Source of the DNA: Verrucomicrobiaceae bacterium
GTDB taxonomy: Bacteria > Verrucomicrobiota > Verrucomicrobiia > Verrucomicrobiales > Verrucomicrobiaceae
Direction of reading: 5' to 3'
Assembly (NCBI GenBank): GCA_947466075.1
Contig: CANIBP010000019.1
Span: forward strand, 25,987-89,986
DNA length: 64,000 bases
This document shows positions 27,028 to 35,904 of this stretch, one piece after another. Within the stretch, counting starts at the first letter, position 1; each line of letters begins with the position of its first letter. Made by a program: the position numbers and the translations under genes. The notes beneath the pieces are model-generated. The model ran no database searches and was not told the DNA's origin. It saw only the letters and a list, made by a program, of their open reading frames with translations.

Positions 27028-27732
27028 ATGGCCCGATTCACTAGACTGGATGTTCTGAACAGGATTCTTGACGAGGCGCTCATGCCGATATTCTCCCATG
27101 GCGATGCAGAGACCGTATGCCGCGTTGCTGATGCCGTCGCTGCCGGTGGAGTGACGGTGTTCGAGTTCACCAATCGTGCTGACCATGCCATCGACGTGTT
27201 TAGAACATTGGCGCAGCACTGCCAGCGGGATCTGCCGAATGTTATCCTGGGTGCGGGATCGATCGCGGATGAGGCAACGGCCGCCTTATTCGCGGCACAT
27301 GGTGCCAATTTCATTGTCGGCCCATCCTTCGACGAGCGTGTGGCGCGGTTCTGCAACCGTCGCAAGGTCGCTTATCTGCCAGGATGCCAAACGGCAACCG
27401 AGATTGCCGCCGCTGAGGAAATGGGCGTCGAGATCGTGAAACTCTTCCCTTGCGATGCAGCGGGTGGCCCGGGGTTCGCCAGAGCAATCCTCGGACCGTC
27501 GCCTTGGACAAGATTATTGCCCACGGGCCTGTCCGATGTGTCGCCGAAAGGTCTGGCCGCATGGTTTGAAGCCGGTGCCTGTGCCATCGGCCTCGGGCGC
27601 GAACTGATCCCCAAGAACCACGTCGAAGCCGGCGATTACGCCGCCATCACACGCCGGGTCCTGGAAGTCTGCGAATGGGTCAGGGACGCCCGTGCAAGTC
27701 TCGCGCTTCCGCGAAGTCAGCGCCAAGGCTGA
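27028..27732 (+). CDS. KDPG/KHG-type aldolase (Eda family)
   Basis: 234 residues. The TIM barrel carries the family blocks FSHGDAETVCRVADAVAAGG, VFEFTNR, LGAGSIAD, FIVGPSFDERVARFC, YLPGCQTATEIAAA and the Schiff-base lysine in EIVKLFP (Lys138), then PTGLSDVSP. It should split 2-keto-3-deoxy-6-phosphogluconate or a related keto-acid into pyruvate and an aldehyde. Length and motifs fit the longer Eda-like proteins common in Bacteroidota and Verrucomicrobiota. It is tightly spaced after the kinase. Confidence 0.88.
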   Translation: MARFTRLDVLNRILDEALMPIFSHGDAETVCRVADAVAAGGVTVFEFTNRADHAIDVFRTLAQHCQRDLPNVILGAGSIADEATAALFAAHGANFIVGPSFDERVARFCNRRKVAYLPGCQTATEIAAAEEMGVEIVKLFPCDAAGGPGFARAILGPSPWTRLLPTGLSDVSPKGLAAWFEAGACAIGLGRELIPKNHVEAGDYAAITRRVLEVCEWVRDARASLALPRSQRQG

Positions 27733-27813
27733 AGCGATTATCCAACTCACTCCGCCACTTAAATCAGTGAAGCACTCACCCCAACAACCTAGCCAATCCA
27801 ACAACACAATACC

Positions 27814-28773
27814 ATGAGCAACCCTGACACCGCCACTCCTGCCAAGCACAAGCCGCTCTTTCGCGGCGTCTGCGCTTCCTCCATCACACCCTTCAACGCG
27901 GACGGCACCTTCGCCCTTGCCCGGCTCAAGCCACACATCGACTGGTTGATTGCCGAGGGCGTGAGCGCCATTTCCCCGCTTGGCAGTTCGGGAGAGTTTG
28001 CCGGCATGGAATCAGACGACCGCAAGCGCGTGATGGAAGCATCCATTGAAGCCTGCGCAGGTAGGGTGCCGATCGTCGCGGGCACCCATCATGTCTCCAC
28101 GCGTTTGACCATCGAACTCTCCAAGCACGCGGAGAGCGTGGGGGCGGATGCGTTGCTCATCGTGCCGCCTTATTACATGGCACCCACACCGGCCCAGACC
28201 ATGGACCACTTCCGGCGAATCGCAGAGGCCGTTTCCATCCCGGTGGTCCTCTATCACAATATTCCGCTGACCGGGGTTAATCTTCGCACCTCGCACCTTG
28301 CACAACTTTTCCGCGAGGGTGCCATTAAAGGCGTCAAGATGTCCAATGCAGAGCCCGACCGCATTTGCTCGTTGCTACAAGAGACCGATGGGCAGCTCTC
28401 TGTCTATGCGGGCATCGATTCGGTAGCTTTTGAGGGGCTCTGCCATGGAGCCCATGGATGGATTTCCGGTATCCCGAGTATGGTGCCAGCCGCAGCGGTG
28501 AAGCTTTATCAAGCGATCTCGGTGAAGGGGGATCTGCTCGCCGCTCGGCAGATATGGGCTAAGCTTGCGCCACTCATGCGCATGCAGTTTAGCGCCTACC
28601 ACAACGGAGGCGACGGAGCCCATTGGTTCAGCGTCATGAAGGCAGGACTCAACATGATAGGCCCCGAAGTTGGCGATCCATCGCCCCCGGTGCTTCCTTT
28701 GCCCGCAGAGTTCCACGAGACCCTCGCCACACTGCTCCGCGACCTCGGCTACGACGTTCAAACCAAGCACTAA
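27814..28773 (+). CDS. DapA-family aldolase/dehydratase
   Basis: 319 residues in the dihydrodipicolinate synthase superfamily: ITPFNADGTF, GSSGEFAGM in place of the common GTTGE, LIVPPYY, LYHNIP with Tyr147, and the Schiff-base lysine in IKGVKMSN (Lys175). Lysine biosynthesis is unlikely given the surroundings. Candidate roles are 2-keto-3-deoxy-sugar-acid aldolase, N-acetylneuraminate-lyase-like activity or a keto-deoxy acid dehydratase. It is separated from the Eda-type gene by 81 bp in which nothing is recognisable. Confidence 0.87.
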   Translation: MSNPDTATPAKHKPLFRGVCASSITPFNADGTFALARLKPHIDWLIAEGVSAISPLGSSGEFAGMESDDRKRVMEASIEACAGRVPIVAGTHHVSTRLTIELSKHAESVGADALLIVPPYYMAPTPAQTMDHFRRIAEAVSIPVVLYHNIPLTGVNLRTSHLAQLFREGAIKGVKMSNAEPDRICSLLQETDGQLSVYAGIDSVAFEGLCHGAHGWISGIPSMVPAAAVKLYQAISVKGDLLAARQIWAKLAPLMRMQFSAYHNGGDGAHWFSVMKAGLNMIGPEVGDPSPPVLPLPAEFHETLATLLRDLGYDVQTKH

Positions 28774-28793
28774 ACGAATCTCTTCATCCTTTC

Positions 28794-29603
28794 ATGAAAC
28801 TCATCCGCCACCAAGCCAGCAACGGCACCATCCAGCACGCAGCCCTTCAACCCGACGGCACCGCCCGCCGCATCGAGGGCGATCTTTTCGGCGACTTCCA
28901 CGTCACTGATGAAATCATCACGCCGGGCAAACTCCTTGCGCCGCTGGCACCCACGGCCATCTTTTGCATCGGTCTGAACTACCGCAAACACGCGGAGGAG
29001 AGCAACGCTGCCATCCCTCAGTATCCGGTGCTCTTCATGAAATCGCCAGGCGCGGTGCAGAATCCCGGCGATGACATTATCCTGCCACGCCATCTAGCTA
29101 GCGATGAAGTGGACTACGAGTGCGAACTCGCCGTCGTCATCGGCAAGGCCTGCAAGAACGTCTCTAAGGCGAACGCGCTTGATTATGTGCTCGGCTACAC
29201 CTGCGCCAACGACGTGAGCGCGCGCGACTGGCAGATCAAGCGCGGTGGCAGCCAGTGGTGCCGTGGCAAGACCTTCGACACCTTTGCGCCGCTTGGCCCA
29301 TGTCTGGTGCTCAAGGACGAGATCGCTGATCCGAACGCGTTGCGCATCCAGACCATCCTCAATGGCAAAACGATGCAGGACTGGAACACGAACGACATGA
29401 TCTTCGACGTGCCCACGCTCATCGAGTTCCTCAGCGGCAGCACCACGCTGCTGCCAGGCACTGTCATCCTCACCGGCACGCCCCAAGGCGTCGGTGCTGC
29501 GATGAAGCCACCGGTTTTTCTCCAATCTGGAGACACCGTCACCATCGACATCGAGAAGATCGGAGCACTCACCAATCCCGTCGTGGCCGAGTCGAACGCA
29601 TAG
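28794..29603 (+). CDS. Fumarylacetoacetate-hydrolase-family protein
   Basis: 269 residues from ATG 28794. The FAH fold is shown by CIGLNYRKHAEE, the metal-binding segment around DEVDYECELAVVIGK, GYTCANDVSARDWQ, GKTFDTFAPLGPCLV and LTGTPQGVG. In the non-phosphorylating rhamnose and fucose pathways such a protein cleaves a 2,4-diketo-3-deoxy sugar acid to pyruvate and a hydroxyacid; the two SDR genes downstream could supply that diketo acid. This is an analogy, not a demonstrated substrate. Confidence 0.87.
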   Translation: MKLIRHQASNGTIQHAALQPDGTARRIEGDLFGDFHVTDEIITPGKLLAPLAPTAIFCIGLNYRKHAEESNAAIPQYPVLFMKSPGAVQNPGDDIILPRHLASDEVDYECELAVVIGKACKNVSKANALDYVLGYTCANDVSARDWQIKRGGSQWCRGKTFDTFAPLGPCLVLKDEIADPNALRIQTILNGKTMQDWNTNDMIFDVPTLIEFLSGSTTLLPGTVILTGTPQGVGAAMKPPVFLQSGDTVTIDIEKIGALTNPVVAESNA

Positions 29604-29638
29604 TCCTGAGAGCCATCACGCCAACCACCCACCTCTTT

Positions 29639-30928
29639 ATGACAGCCTCTTTCGCCATCGATCCCATCGCTCTTCGCCGCAAGGTCGCGTGGCGTGTGCT
29701 GCCTTTGGTCATCCTGCTCTACATCATCTCCTACCTCGACCGTGCGAACGTGGCCTTTGCCAAGCTGCGCATGGGCGAGGCGCTGGGGTTTTCGGAAGAT
29801 GTGTTCGGCTTCGGCATTGGCGTGTTCTTCATCGGTTATCTGTTCCTGGAGATTCCTGGTGCGCTGCTGGTGGAGCGATGGAGTGCGCGGAAGTGGTTCG
29901 CGCGTATCCTGATCACCTGGGGCTTCATCTCTGCGGCGATGGCCTTTGTGCACACGCCGTCGCAGTTCTACTGGGCGCGGTTCTTCCTCGGTGTGGCGGA
30001 GGCTGGATTCTTTCCCGGCATCATCGTGTATTTCACACACTGGTTTGCGCAGAATGATCGCTCGCGAGCGCTGTCAGGGCTGCTCGTGGCCGTGCCTTTC
30101 AGTCTTGCGCTCGGTGCGCCGGTGTCGTCGATGCTGCTGGATGTGAAATGGTTTGGACTCGATGGCTGGCAGTGGCTTTTCATCGTAGAGGGATTGCCTG
30201 CTGTGGTGATGGGGTTCATGGTTCTCACGTGCCTCACGGATCGACCTCGAAATGCAACATGGCTCACTCAAGCCGAGCGTGATCATCTGGAAGGTGTGCT
30301 CGCTGCCGAGGCGGCGGCAAAGGAAGCGACGGGCAAAATTTCCGTCTGGCAGGCGCTACGGTTGCCCGCTGTTTGGCTACTGGTAGTCGGCGTGCTGGTG
30401 GGCAACAGCGGCGGCTATGCGCTTAGCTTTTGGTTACCGACCACGGTGAAGAATCTTTCCGGCGGCTCTGATCAATTGACGCTGCTCTACAGTGGCCTCT
30501 TCTACAGTTGCGGCATCCTCAGCGTGCTCATCTCCGGCCAGACCGCAGACAGAACGGGAGATCGCAAATGGCACGCGGTGTGCGGCATGATCGCCACGGG
30601 CATCTTCCTCCTGTGCAGCACGATTCCGGGACAAGGATTCGGCACGCAGATGATCTGGCTCTGCCTCACGGCGCTGGGCGCATTCTTCTGGATCGCACCG
30701 TTTTGGACACTGCCCTCGCTCACGCTCACCGCCTCCGCCGCCGCAGTGGCCACCGGTCTGATCAACATGGGAGCGAACCTCGCTGGCTACGCTGGCAACC
30801 ACGTCACCGGCTGGCTGCGCACGCACGGCTATGGCGAAATGCAGTGCCTTCACTTCCTCGCTGCCTGCTTCATTTTCGGCGGCATCATCATCAGCTTTCT
30901 ACGTCTCAAACCACGCAGGTTGGAGTGA
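29639..30928 (+). CDS. MFS transporter, anion:cation symporter family
   Basis: 429 residues with about 12 hydrophobic segments. The first loop motif YLDRANVAFAKLRM is the signature of the ACS family (hexuronate, tartrate and phthalate permeases), followed by GYLFLEIPGALLVERW and RFFLGVAEAGFFPGIIVYFTHW (split here: RFFLGVAEAGFF and PGIIVYFTHW). It should import an organic acid such as a hexuronate or aldonate by proton symport. The position between catabolic enzymes makes it the probable uptake route for the lactonase product. Its last codons run into the palindrome at 30921. Confidence 0.9.
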   Translation: MTASFAIDPIALRRKVAWRVLPLVILLYIISYLDRANVAFAKLRMGEALGFSEDVFGFGIGVFFIGYLFLEIPGALLVERWSARKWFARILITWGFISAAMAFVHTPSQFYWARFFLGVAEAGFFPGIIVYFTHWFAQNDRSRALSGLLVAVPFSLALGAPVSSMLLDVKWFGLDGWQWLFIVEGLPAVVMGFMVLTCLTDRPRNATWLTQAERDHLEGVLAAEAAAKEATGKISVWQALRLPAVWLLVVGVLVGNSGGYALSFWLPTTVKNLSGGSDQLTLLYSGLFYSCGILSVLISGQTADRTGDRKWHAVCGMIATGIFLLCSTIPGQGFGTQMIWLCLTALGAFFWIAPFWTLPSLTLTASAAAVATGLINMGANLAGYAGNHVTGWLRTHGYGEMQCLHFLAACFIFGGIIISFLRLKPRRLE

Positions 30929-31000
30929 TGGAGCAATGGAGTGGTGCGCCACTTCAACTCCTCCATTTCTCCATCAATCCACTTCTCCATCAATCCACTC
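30921..31000 (+). repeat. Palindromic repeat, ATGGAG type
   Basis: Left arm 30921-30941 (TGGAGTGATGGAGCAATGGA and one more base) and right arm 30961-30981 pair at 19 of 21 positions, and a further copy of the CTTCTCCATCAATCCACT word follows to about 31000. It overlaps the MFS stop codon and ends just before the E1 start at 31005. The build, short words repeated in each arm, resembles the other palindromes in the window, but the sequence is different. Confidence 0.65.
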
Positions 31001-31004
31001 GTTC

Positions 31005-32981
31005 ATGACCTCATCCCCCCTTCAACTCTACCGCACCATGCTCACGATCCGCATGGTGGAAGAACGCCTGGCAAAATCGCACCAGCGCGGACTCATTCCC
31101 GGAGCCTGCCACACCTATGTCGGCGAAGAAGCCATCGCCACGGGTGTGTGCGCGCATTTGCATGAAGCGGACGCCGTCTTCAGCACGCATCGCGGTCATG
31201 GTCATGCCCTCGCCAAAGGCATGGAGCCGCGCCAACTCATGGCAGAACTCTATGGCCGAGAGACAGGATGCTCGCGGGGTCGCGGGGGTTCCATGCATCT
31301 GTTTGCACCTGAGGTTGGGATGATGGGCACTAGCGGCATCGTCGGTCCTTGCATCCTGCAAGCGACCGGTGCGGGCTATAGCTCTTTGATCATGAAGACG
31401 GGCAACGTCGGCGTCGCTTTCTTCGGCGATGGGGCGGCGAACAACGGCGCGTTTCATGAAGGCCTGAACATGGCGACCATCTGGAAGCTGCCGGTGCTGT
31501 TCGTGTGCGAGAACAACCAGTTCGCCACGGAGGTTCCGTTTTCCAGTGTTGCGGGCAATCCTAGCGTGGCATCTCGCGGCGCGGCGTATGGCATCGCTAG
31601 CATCGAAGTGGATGGCAACGATGTGCTCGCTGTAGAAGCCGCTGCCGGTGAGGCCGTGAAGCGCGCTCGCAACGGCGATGGCCCGACTCTCATCGAGTGC
31701 AAAACCTACCGCACCCGTGCGCACGCCGAAGGTATGGGCGACTTCACCTACCGCACGCGTGAAGAGGTGGAACAGTGGAAAACACAGTGTCCCATCGCTC
31801 GATTGAAGAAACATTTGCTAGACCACAACCTAGCGACCGATACCGAACTCAACGCTATCGAGCAGGAGGTCGCCGCACTTACCGAAACGGCGCATGAGTT
31901 TGCCGAAAAGAGCGCCTATCCAACGGCTGAGAGCGCCACCACTCACATATACGCAGCCCCACGCAGCGGACCTCTGCGTGATGTGCCTGCATCAAACGCC
32001 AGCACTCGCGTGTTGACCTTCATGAAGGCGACGCTCGAAGCGCTGACCGAGGAGATGGCTCACAATCCGAAGATCTTCGTCATGGGCGAAGGCATTGGTG
32101 TGCGCGGCGGAAACTTCGCCACCACGAGCGGCTTGTTTGAAGTGCACGGCCCCGAACGGCTGCGTGATACGCCCATTTGCGAGCGCGGCTTTGTCGGACT
32201 TGCAGGAGGCGCTGCGATGACTGGCACTCGCCCGGTGATTGACTTCATGTTCGCCGATTTTGTGCTCGATTCCGTGGGCGAGATCGTCAATCAGATCGCC
32301 AAGATGCAATACATGAGCAGCGGACGACTGAAGATGCCCGTATTGATGCGCGGCTGCATCGGCATCGGTCACGCAGCGGCCACGCATCACAGCGGCAGCT
32401 ACTACTCGATGTATGCTCACTTCCCCGGTCTACGTGTCGTGGTGCCTTCGTCACCACGCGATGCGAAAGGCCTGCTCAAAACCGCGCTCACCTGCGACGA
32501 CCCCGTGCTCTTCCTCGAACATCGCGAACTGATGACCGTGAAAGGCCCCGTGCCGGAGGAAGAATACTTCATCGACTTCGGCAAAGCCGCCATCGTGCGC
32601 GAAGGTAGCGATGTCACCGTTGTCGCCCTTGCTCTAATGGTGCATAAGACACTCGCCGCCTGTGAGACCCTCGCGAAGGAAGGCATCTCCGTTGAACTCA
32701 TCGACCCACGCACCGTCGCGCCACTTGATGTGGAAACCATCATTCAGTCCGTCGCAAAAACTGGCCGCCTCATCATCGTGGATGAAGACTTCGCCCATTG
32801 CGGCATCGGAGCCGAGATCGCCGCGCAACTCGCCGACCGCGGTTTCGACGACCTCGACGCCCCCATCCGCCGTCTCAACGGCAAACCCTCACCCACGCCC
32901 TACAGTCCCACACTTGAGGCAGCGGTGGTGCCGAATGTCGAATCCATCGCCCAAGCCATCCGCGATCTTTGCGCTGAATAG
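31005..32981 (+). CDS. Fused 2-oxoacid (pyruvate/acetoin-type) dehydrogenase E1 alpha-beta
   Basis: 658 residues from ATG 31005. Residues 1-325 are E1 alpha, with YVGEEAIATG, the SRGRGGSMHLF segment and the thiamine-pyrophosphate motif GDGAANNGAFHEGLNMA ending in CENNQFA. Residues about 330-658 are E1 beta: ALTEEMAHNPKIFVMGEGIG, CERGFVGLAGGAAMTGTRPV, FADFVLDSVGEIVNQIAKM and a C-terminal transketolase domain. It decarboxylates a 2-oxoacid and loads the acyl group on E2, encoded 9 bp downstream. Fused E1 subunits are known in several phyla. Substrate could be pyruvate, acetoin or a branched acid. No E3 gene is nearby. Confidence 0.9.
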   Translation: MTSSPLQLYRTMLTIRMVEERLAKSHQRGLIPGACHTYVGEEAIATGVCAHLHEADAVFSTHRGHGHALAKGMEPRQLMAELYGRETGCSRGRGGSMHLFAPEVGMMGTSGIVGPCILQATGAGYSSLIMKTGNVGVAFFGDGAANNGAFHEGLNMATIWKLPVLFVCENNQFATEVPFSSVAGNPSVASRGAAYGIASIEVDGNDVLAVEAAAGEAVKRARNGDGPTLIECKTYRTRAHAEGMGDFTYRTREEVEQWKTQCPIARLKKHLLDHNLATDTELNAIEQEVAALTETAHEFAEKSAYPTAESATTHIYAAPRSGPLRDVPASNASTRVLTFMKATLEALTEEMAHNPKIFVMGEGIGVRGGNFATTSGLFEVHGPERLRDTPICERGFVGLAGGAAMTGTRPVIDFMFADFVLDSVGEIVNQIAKMQYMSSGRLKMPVLMRGCIGIGHAAATHHSGSYYSMYAHFPGLRVVVPSSPRDAKGLLKTALTCDDPVLFLEHRELMTVKGPVPEEEYFIDFGKAAIVREGSDVTVVALALMVHKTLAACETLAKEGISVELIDPRTVAPLDVETIIQSVAKTGRLIIVDEDFAHCGIGAEIAAQLADRGFDDLDAPIRRLNGKPSPTPYSPTLEAAVVPNVESIAQAIRDLCAE

Positions 32982-32990
32982 ATCTACATC

Positions 32991-34196
32991 ATGCCTAACA
33001 ACATCACATTACCCCGTCTCGGCTGGTCCATGGAGGAAGGCAAGTTCCTCGCCTGGCTGAAGAAAGATGGTGACTTCATCAAAGAAGGCGATCCGCTCTT
33101 CACGCTTGAAAGCGACAAAGCCGCGCAAGAAGTTGAAGCCATCGATAGTGGCCTCTTACACATCGCACCCAATGGTCCCAAGCCCGGCGACGTTATCAAA
33201 GTCGGGCACGTGCTCGGCTACTTGCTCGCCGAAGGAGAAAGCGCACCGGTTGCCAACCACTCTGCGACAAAGTCAAAAGAGCTGAGCGAAGCGCATCAAT
33301 CGGCACAGAAGAATCTGCTTCATTCTCCTGCCCCCATTCTCCTGCCTACAGAAGCCCGTACTGAGACACCCGCCAGCCCCCGCGCCCGTCGCGCCGCCAA
33401 ACAGAAACAGGTAGATATCTCCACGCTGTCCCCCACCGGCAAAGGCGGACGTATCCGCGAGCGCGATGTCCTTGCCGCGGCAACTGCCATCCCAACCGCC
33501 GGGATGAGGCAGGTTCCGCTCACGCAAATGCGGCGCATCATTGCCGCACGGCTCATGCACAGCCGGCAGACCACAGTCCCCGTCACCATCACCGGACGTT
33601 GCGATGCCACCGCGCTCCTCGCCCTCCGCAAGCAGCTCAAATCCATGGGCGAAAAAGCGGACCTCGCCGTCATTCCCACCATCAACGACATCCTCGTCAA
33701 ACTCGCCGCCGCCGCCTTGCGACAGCATCCCATGCTCGCCGCCACTTGGGCAGAAGATCATCTCCTGCTCCCCGAAAGCATCCACCTCGGCATCGCTGTG
33801 GACACCGAAGCTGGCCTTCTCGTCCCGGTCATCCGCGACGTAGGCACCTCCACGCTCACCCAGATCGCCGCGCAATCACAGAAGCTCATCGCCGCCGCCC
33901 GCTCCGGTCAGCTCGCCGCAGCGGACATGCAGGGCGCTTGCTTCACGCTTAGCAATCTCGGCAGCTTCGGTGTCGAAGCCTTCACCCCAGTCATTAATCC
34001 CCCCGAGTCTGCCATCCTCGGCATCGGTGCCATCGTGCGCGAGGCCGTGCCGCTCGACGACGGCACCTTCACCGCGCGTGACCGCCTCACGCTCAGCCTC
34101 ACCTTTGATCATCGCGTGAACGACGGTGCCGCCGCCGCGCGCTTTCTGCAAACCCTCCGCCAACTCATCGAACACCCTCTCCTCGGGCTCGTATAA
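32991..34196 (+). CDS. 2-oxoacid dehydrogenase E2 (dihydrolipoamide acyltransferase)
   Basis: 401 residues. An N-terminal lipoyl domain carries the modified lysine in ESDKAAQEVEA (Lys43). A flexible linker leads to a peripheral-subunit-binding domain (SPRARRAAKQKQVDISTLSP), then the catalytic domain ends with FDHRVNDGAAAARFL (His374, Asp378). The linker contains a half palindrome at 33306-33349 that encodes HSPAPILLPT, the same peptide inserted in the protein at 7148. An insertion in the linker should be tolerated. It forms a complex with the fused E1 upstream; a shared E3 must come from elsewhere. Confidence 0.93.
   Translation: MPNNITLPRLGWSMEEGKFLAWLKKDGDFIKEGDPLFTLESDKAAQEVEAIDSGLLHIAPNGPKPGDVIKVGHVLGYLLAEGESAPVANHSATKSKELSEAHQSAQKNLLHSPAPILLPTEARTETPASPRARRAAKQKQVDISTLSPTGKGGRIRERDVLAAATAIPTAGMRQVPLTQMRRIIAARLMHSRQTTVPVTITGRCDATALLALRKQLKSMGEKADLAVIPTINDILVKLAAAALRQHPMLAATWAEDHLLLPESIHLGIAVDTEAGLLVPVIRDVGTSTLTQIAAQSQKLIAAARSGQLAAADMQGACFTLSNLGSFGVEAFTPVINPPESAILGIGAIVREAVPLDDGTFTARDRLTLSLTFDHRVNDGAAAARFLQTLRQLIEHPLLGLV
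33306..33349 (+). repeat. Partial copy of the in-frame palindromic repeat
   Basis: Bases 33321-33350 match the right part of the element at 10761-10791 at 28 of 30 positions, in the same reading frame. The left arm is shortened to CAGAAGAAT (33306-33314), so the long hairpin is lost. Confidence 0.75.
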
Positions 34197-34210
34197 ACCT
34201 ATCCTCACTC

Positions 34211-34993
34211 ATGAAAGTTCAACTCAAAGACCAAGTCGCCCTCGTCACCGGAGCCGCCGGAGCCATCGGCCAAGCCATCTGCGCCTCGTTCGCCGCTAAC
34301 GGAGCCAAAGTCGTCTATGCCGACATCAACCTCGAAGGTGCCCGCCAGCTCGCTGCTGCCACGCCCGGAGCCATGGCGCTCCGCATGGATGTCACCGATG
34401 AAAAACAGATCGAGTCCGCCATCAGCGAGATCATCGCCGCGCACGGTCGCCTCGACATCCTCGTCAACAACGCTGGCATCAACACCATGGCTCACCGTGT
34501 GAACATCGATTCCTTTCCCGCCGAGGAATGGGACCGCATCCTCCGCGTGGACCTCACCGGCCTCTTCCTCGTCAGCAAGGCCGCCTCGCGCCGCATGCTC
34601 CAGCGCAAATCCGGCCGCATCATCAACATCTCCTCCGTCATGGGACTCGTCCCCGCACGTCTCCAATGCGCCTACACCGCCGCCAAGGCCGGCGTCGTCA
34701 ATCTCACGCGCACCATGGCCATCGAACTCGGCTCGCAGGGCATCCTCACCAACTGCATCGCCCCGGGCTCCATCCTCAGTGAAGGCACGAAGCAGCTCTT
34801 CTACGGCGAGAACGGCCAGTTCAACGACCGCGTCCAGGCCATGCTCGCCCACGTCCCCCTCGGCCGCCCCGGCCAGCCCGAGGAAATCGCCCACGCCGTC
34901 CTCTTCCTCGCCGCCCCCGAAAGCTCCTACCTCAACGGCGCCATCATCCCCGTCGATGGCGGCTGGCTCGCGGGCTACAGCCGTGATTTTTGA
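34211..34993 (+). CDS. Short-chain dehydrogenase/reductase (SDR)
   Basis: 260 residues, classical SDR: cofactor motif TGAAGAIG, NNAG, catalytic serine region INISSVMG and the YxxxK pair in YTAAKAG. The residue after beta-2 (YADINLEG) contains Asp, favouring NAD over NADP. C-terminal VDGGWLAGYSRDF is typical of sugar or polyol dehydrogenases. It follows E2 by 14 bp. A role in oxidising a sugar or keto-deoxy sugar acid fits the locus. A strong terminator follows. Confidence 0.9.
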   Translation: MKVQLKDQVALVTGAAGAIGQAICASFAANGAKVVYADINLEGARQLAAATPGAMALRMDVTDEKQIESAISEIIAAHGRLDILVNNAGINTMAHRVNIDSFPAEEWDRILRVDLTGLFLVSKAASRRMLQRKSGRIINISSVMGLVPARLQCAYTAAKAGVVNLTRTMAIELGSQGILTNCIAPGSILSEGTKQLFYGENGQFNDRVQAMLAHVPLGRPGQPEEIAHAVLFLAAPESSYLNGAIIPVDGGWLAGYSRDF

Positions 34994-35013
34994 TTCAGCT
35001 TTGGTGAGGACTG

Positions 35014-35041
35014 AAAAGGAGCGGCTCTGTCGCTCCTTTTT
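35014..35041 (+). terminator. Rho-independent terminator
   Basis: A perfect 10-bp stem (AAAAGGAGCG / CGCTCCTTTT) with a 7-base loop (GCTCTGT) ends in a T run. It lies 21 bp after the SDR stop and before the next SDR, closing the transcript that carries the transporter and E1-E2 genes. Confidence 0.8.
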
Positions 35042-35131
35042 GAATTCGGTTGAAGAGGGAAACCTCACGAAAGAACTCAATATGCGTCCGCGTTTTGTTA
35101 CTGGTATGACCTCCTACCACAAACCTCTTCC

Positions 35132-35884
35132 ATGAATCAAATCGACCTCCAAAACCGCATCGCCATCGTCACGGGTGGTGCTCGTGGCATTGGCCGTGCC
35201 ATTGCCGAACGTCTCCTCGCCTCGGGGGCACGCGTCTCGCTTTGGGATGTGGATGCTGCGGCGCTCGCGCAGACATCGTCCGAGATGGGCACGCCGGACA
35301 CCGTTCATACCGCGACCGTCGATCTCGCGGACCTCGCTTCCGTCCAGGCCGCTACAGCAGCCACTGTGGCCGCGTTTGGAAAGATCGACATCCTTGTGAA
35401 CAATGCCGGCATCACCGGTGGCAATGCGAAGACTTGGGAACTCGATCCAGCCGACTGGCGGCGCGTGATGGAGATCAATCTCAACGGACCCTTTTACTGC
35501 TGTCACAGCGTGGTCCCGCACCTCATCACCAACGGCTACGGACGCATCGTAAACATCGCCTCTATCGCAGGCAAGGAAGGCAATCCCAATGCAGCCCACT
35601 ACAGCGCTTCCAAGGCTGCTGTCATCGCACTCACCAAATCACTCGGCAAGGAACTCGCCACGGCGAACATCACCGTCAATACCGTCACGCCTGCCGTCAT
35701 CGCCACGGACATCCTCCAGCAGATGCAGCAATCGCACATCGACTACATGCTCTCGAAGATCCCGATGGGACGGTTTGGCAAGAAGGAAGAAGCCGCCGCG
35801 CTCGTGGCCTGGCTTTGCTCAGAAGACTGCTCCTTCACCACCGCCGCGGTCTTCGATCTCTCCGGCGGCCGCGCGACTTACTAA
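35132..35884 (+). CDS. Short-chain dehydrogenase/reductase (SDR)
   Basis: 250 residues: TGGARGIG cofactor motif, WDVDAA after beta-2 (NAD-type acidic residue), NNAGITGG, NIASIAGKEG and YSASKAA (catalytic Tyr and Lys). It resembles sugar or 3-oxoacyl reductase-like SDRs such as keto-deoxy-rhamnonate/fuconate dehydrogenases; exact substrate unknown. It lies after the terminator at 35014 and just before the regulator gene, so the two may form a separate transcript. Confidence 0.9.
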   Translation: MNQIDLQNRIAIVTGGARGIGRAIAERLLASGARVSLWDVDAAALAQTSSEMGTPDTVHTATVDLADLASVQAATAATVAAFGKIDILVNNAGITGGNAKTWELDPADWRRVMEINLNGPFYCCHSVVPHLITNGYGRIVNIASIAGKEGNPNAAHYSASKAAVIALTKSLGKELATANITVNTVTPAVIATDILQQMQQSHIDYMLSKIPMGRFGKKEEAAALVAWLCSEDCSFTTAAVFDLSGGRATY

Positions 35885-35904
35885 ACTCCATCACACACCT
35901 CTCC

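Noticed and set aside
27814..28773. Calling the DapA-family gene dapA (lysine synthesis)
   Set aside because: The context is catabolic and the GTTGE motif is changed to GSSGE; a keto-acid aldolase or dehydratase is more likely.
35242..35904. A long upstream in-frame extension of the GntR gene
   Set aside because: It would translate the SDR gene out of frame; the winged helix begins just after ATG 35905.
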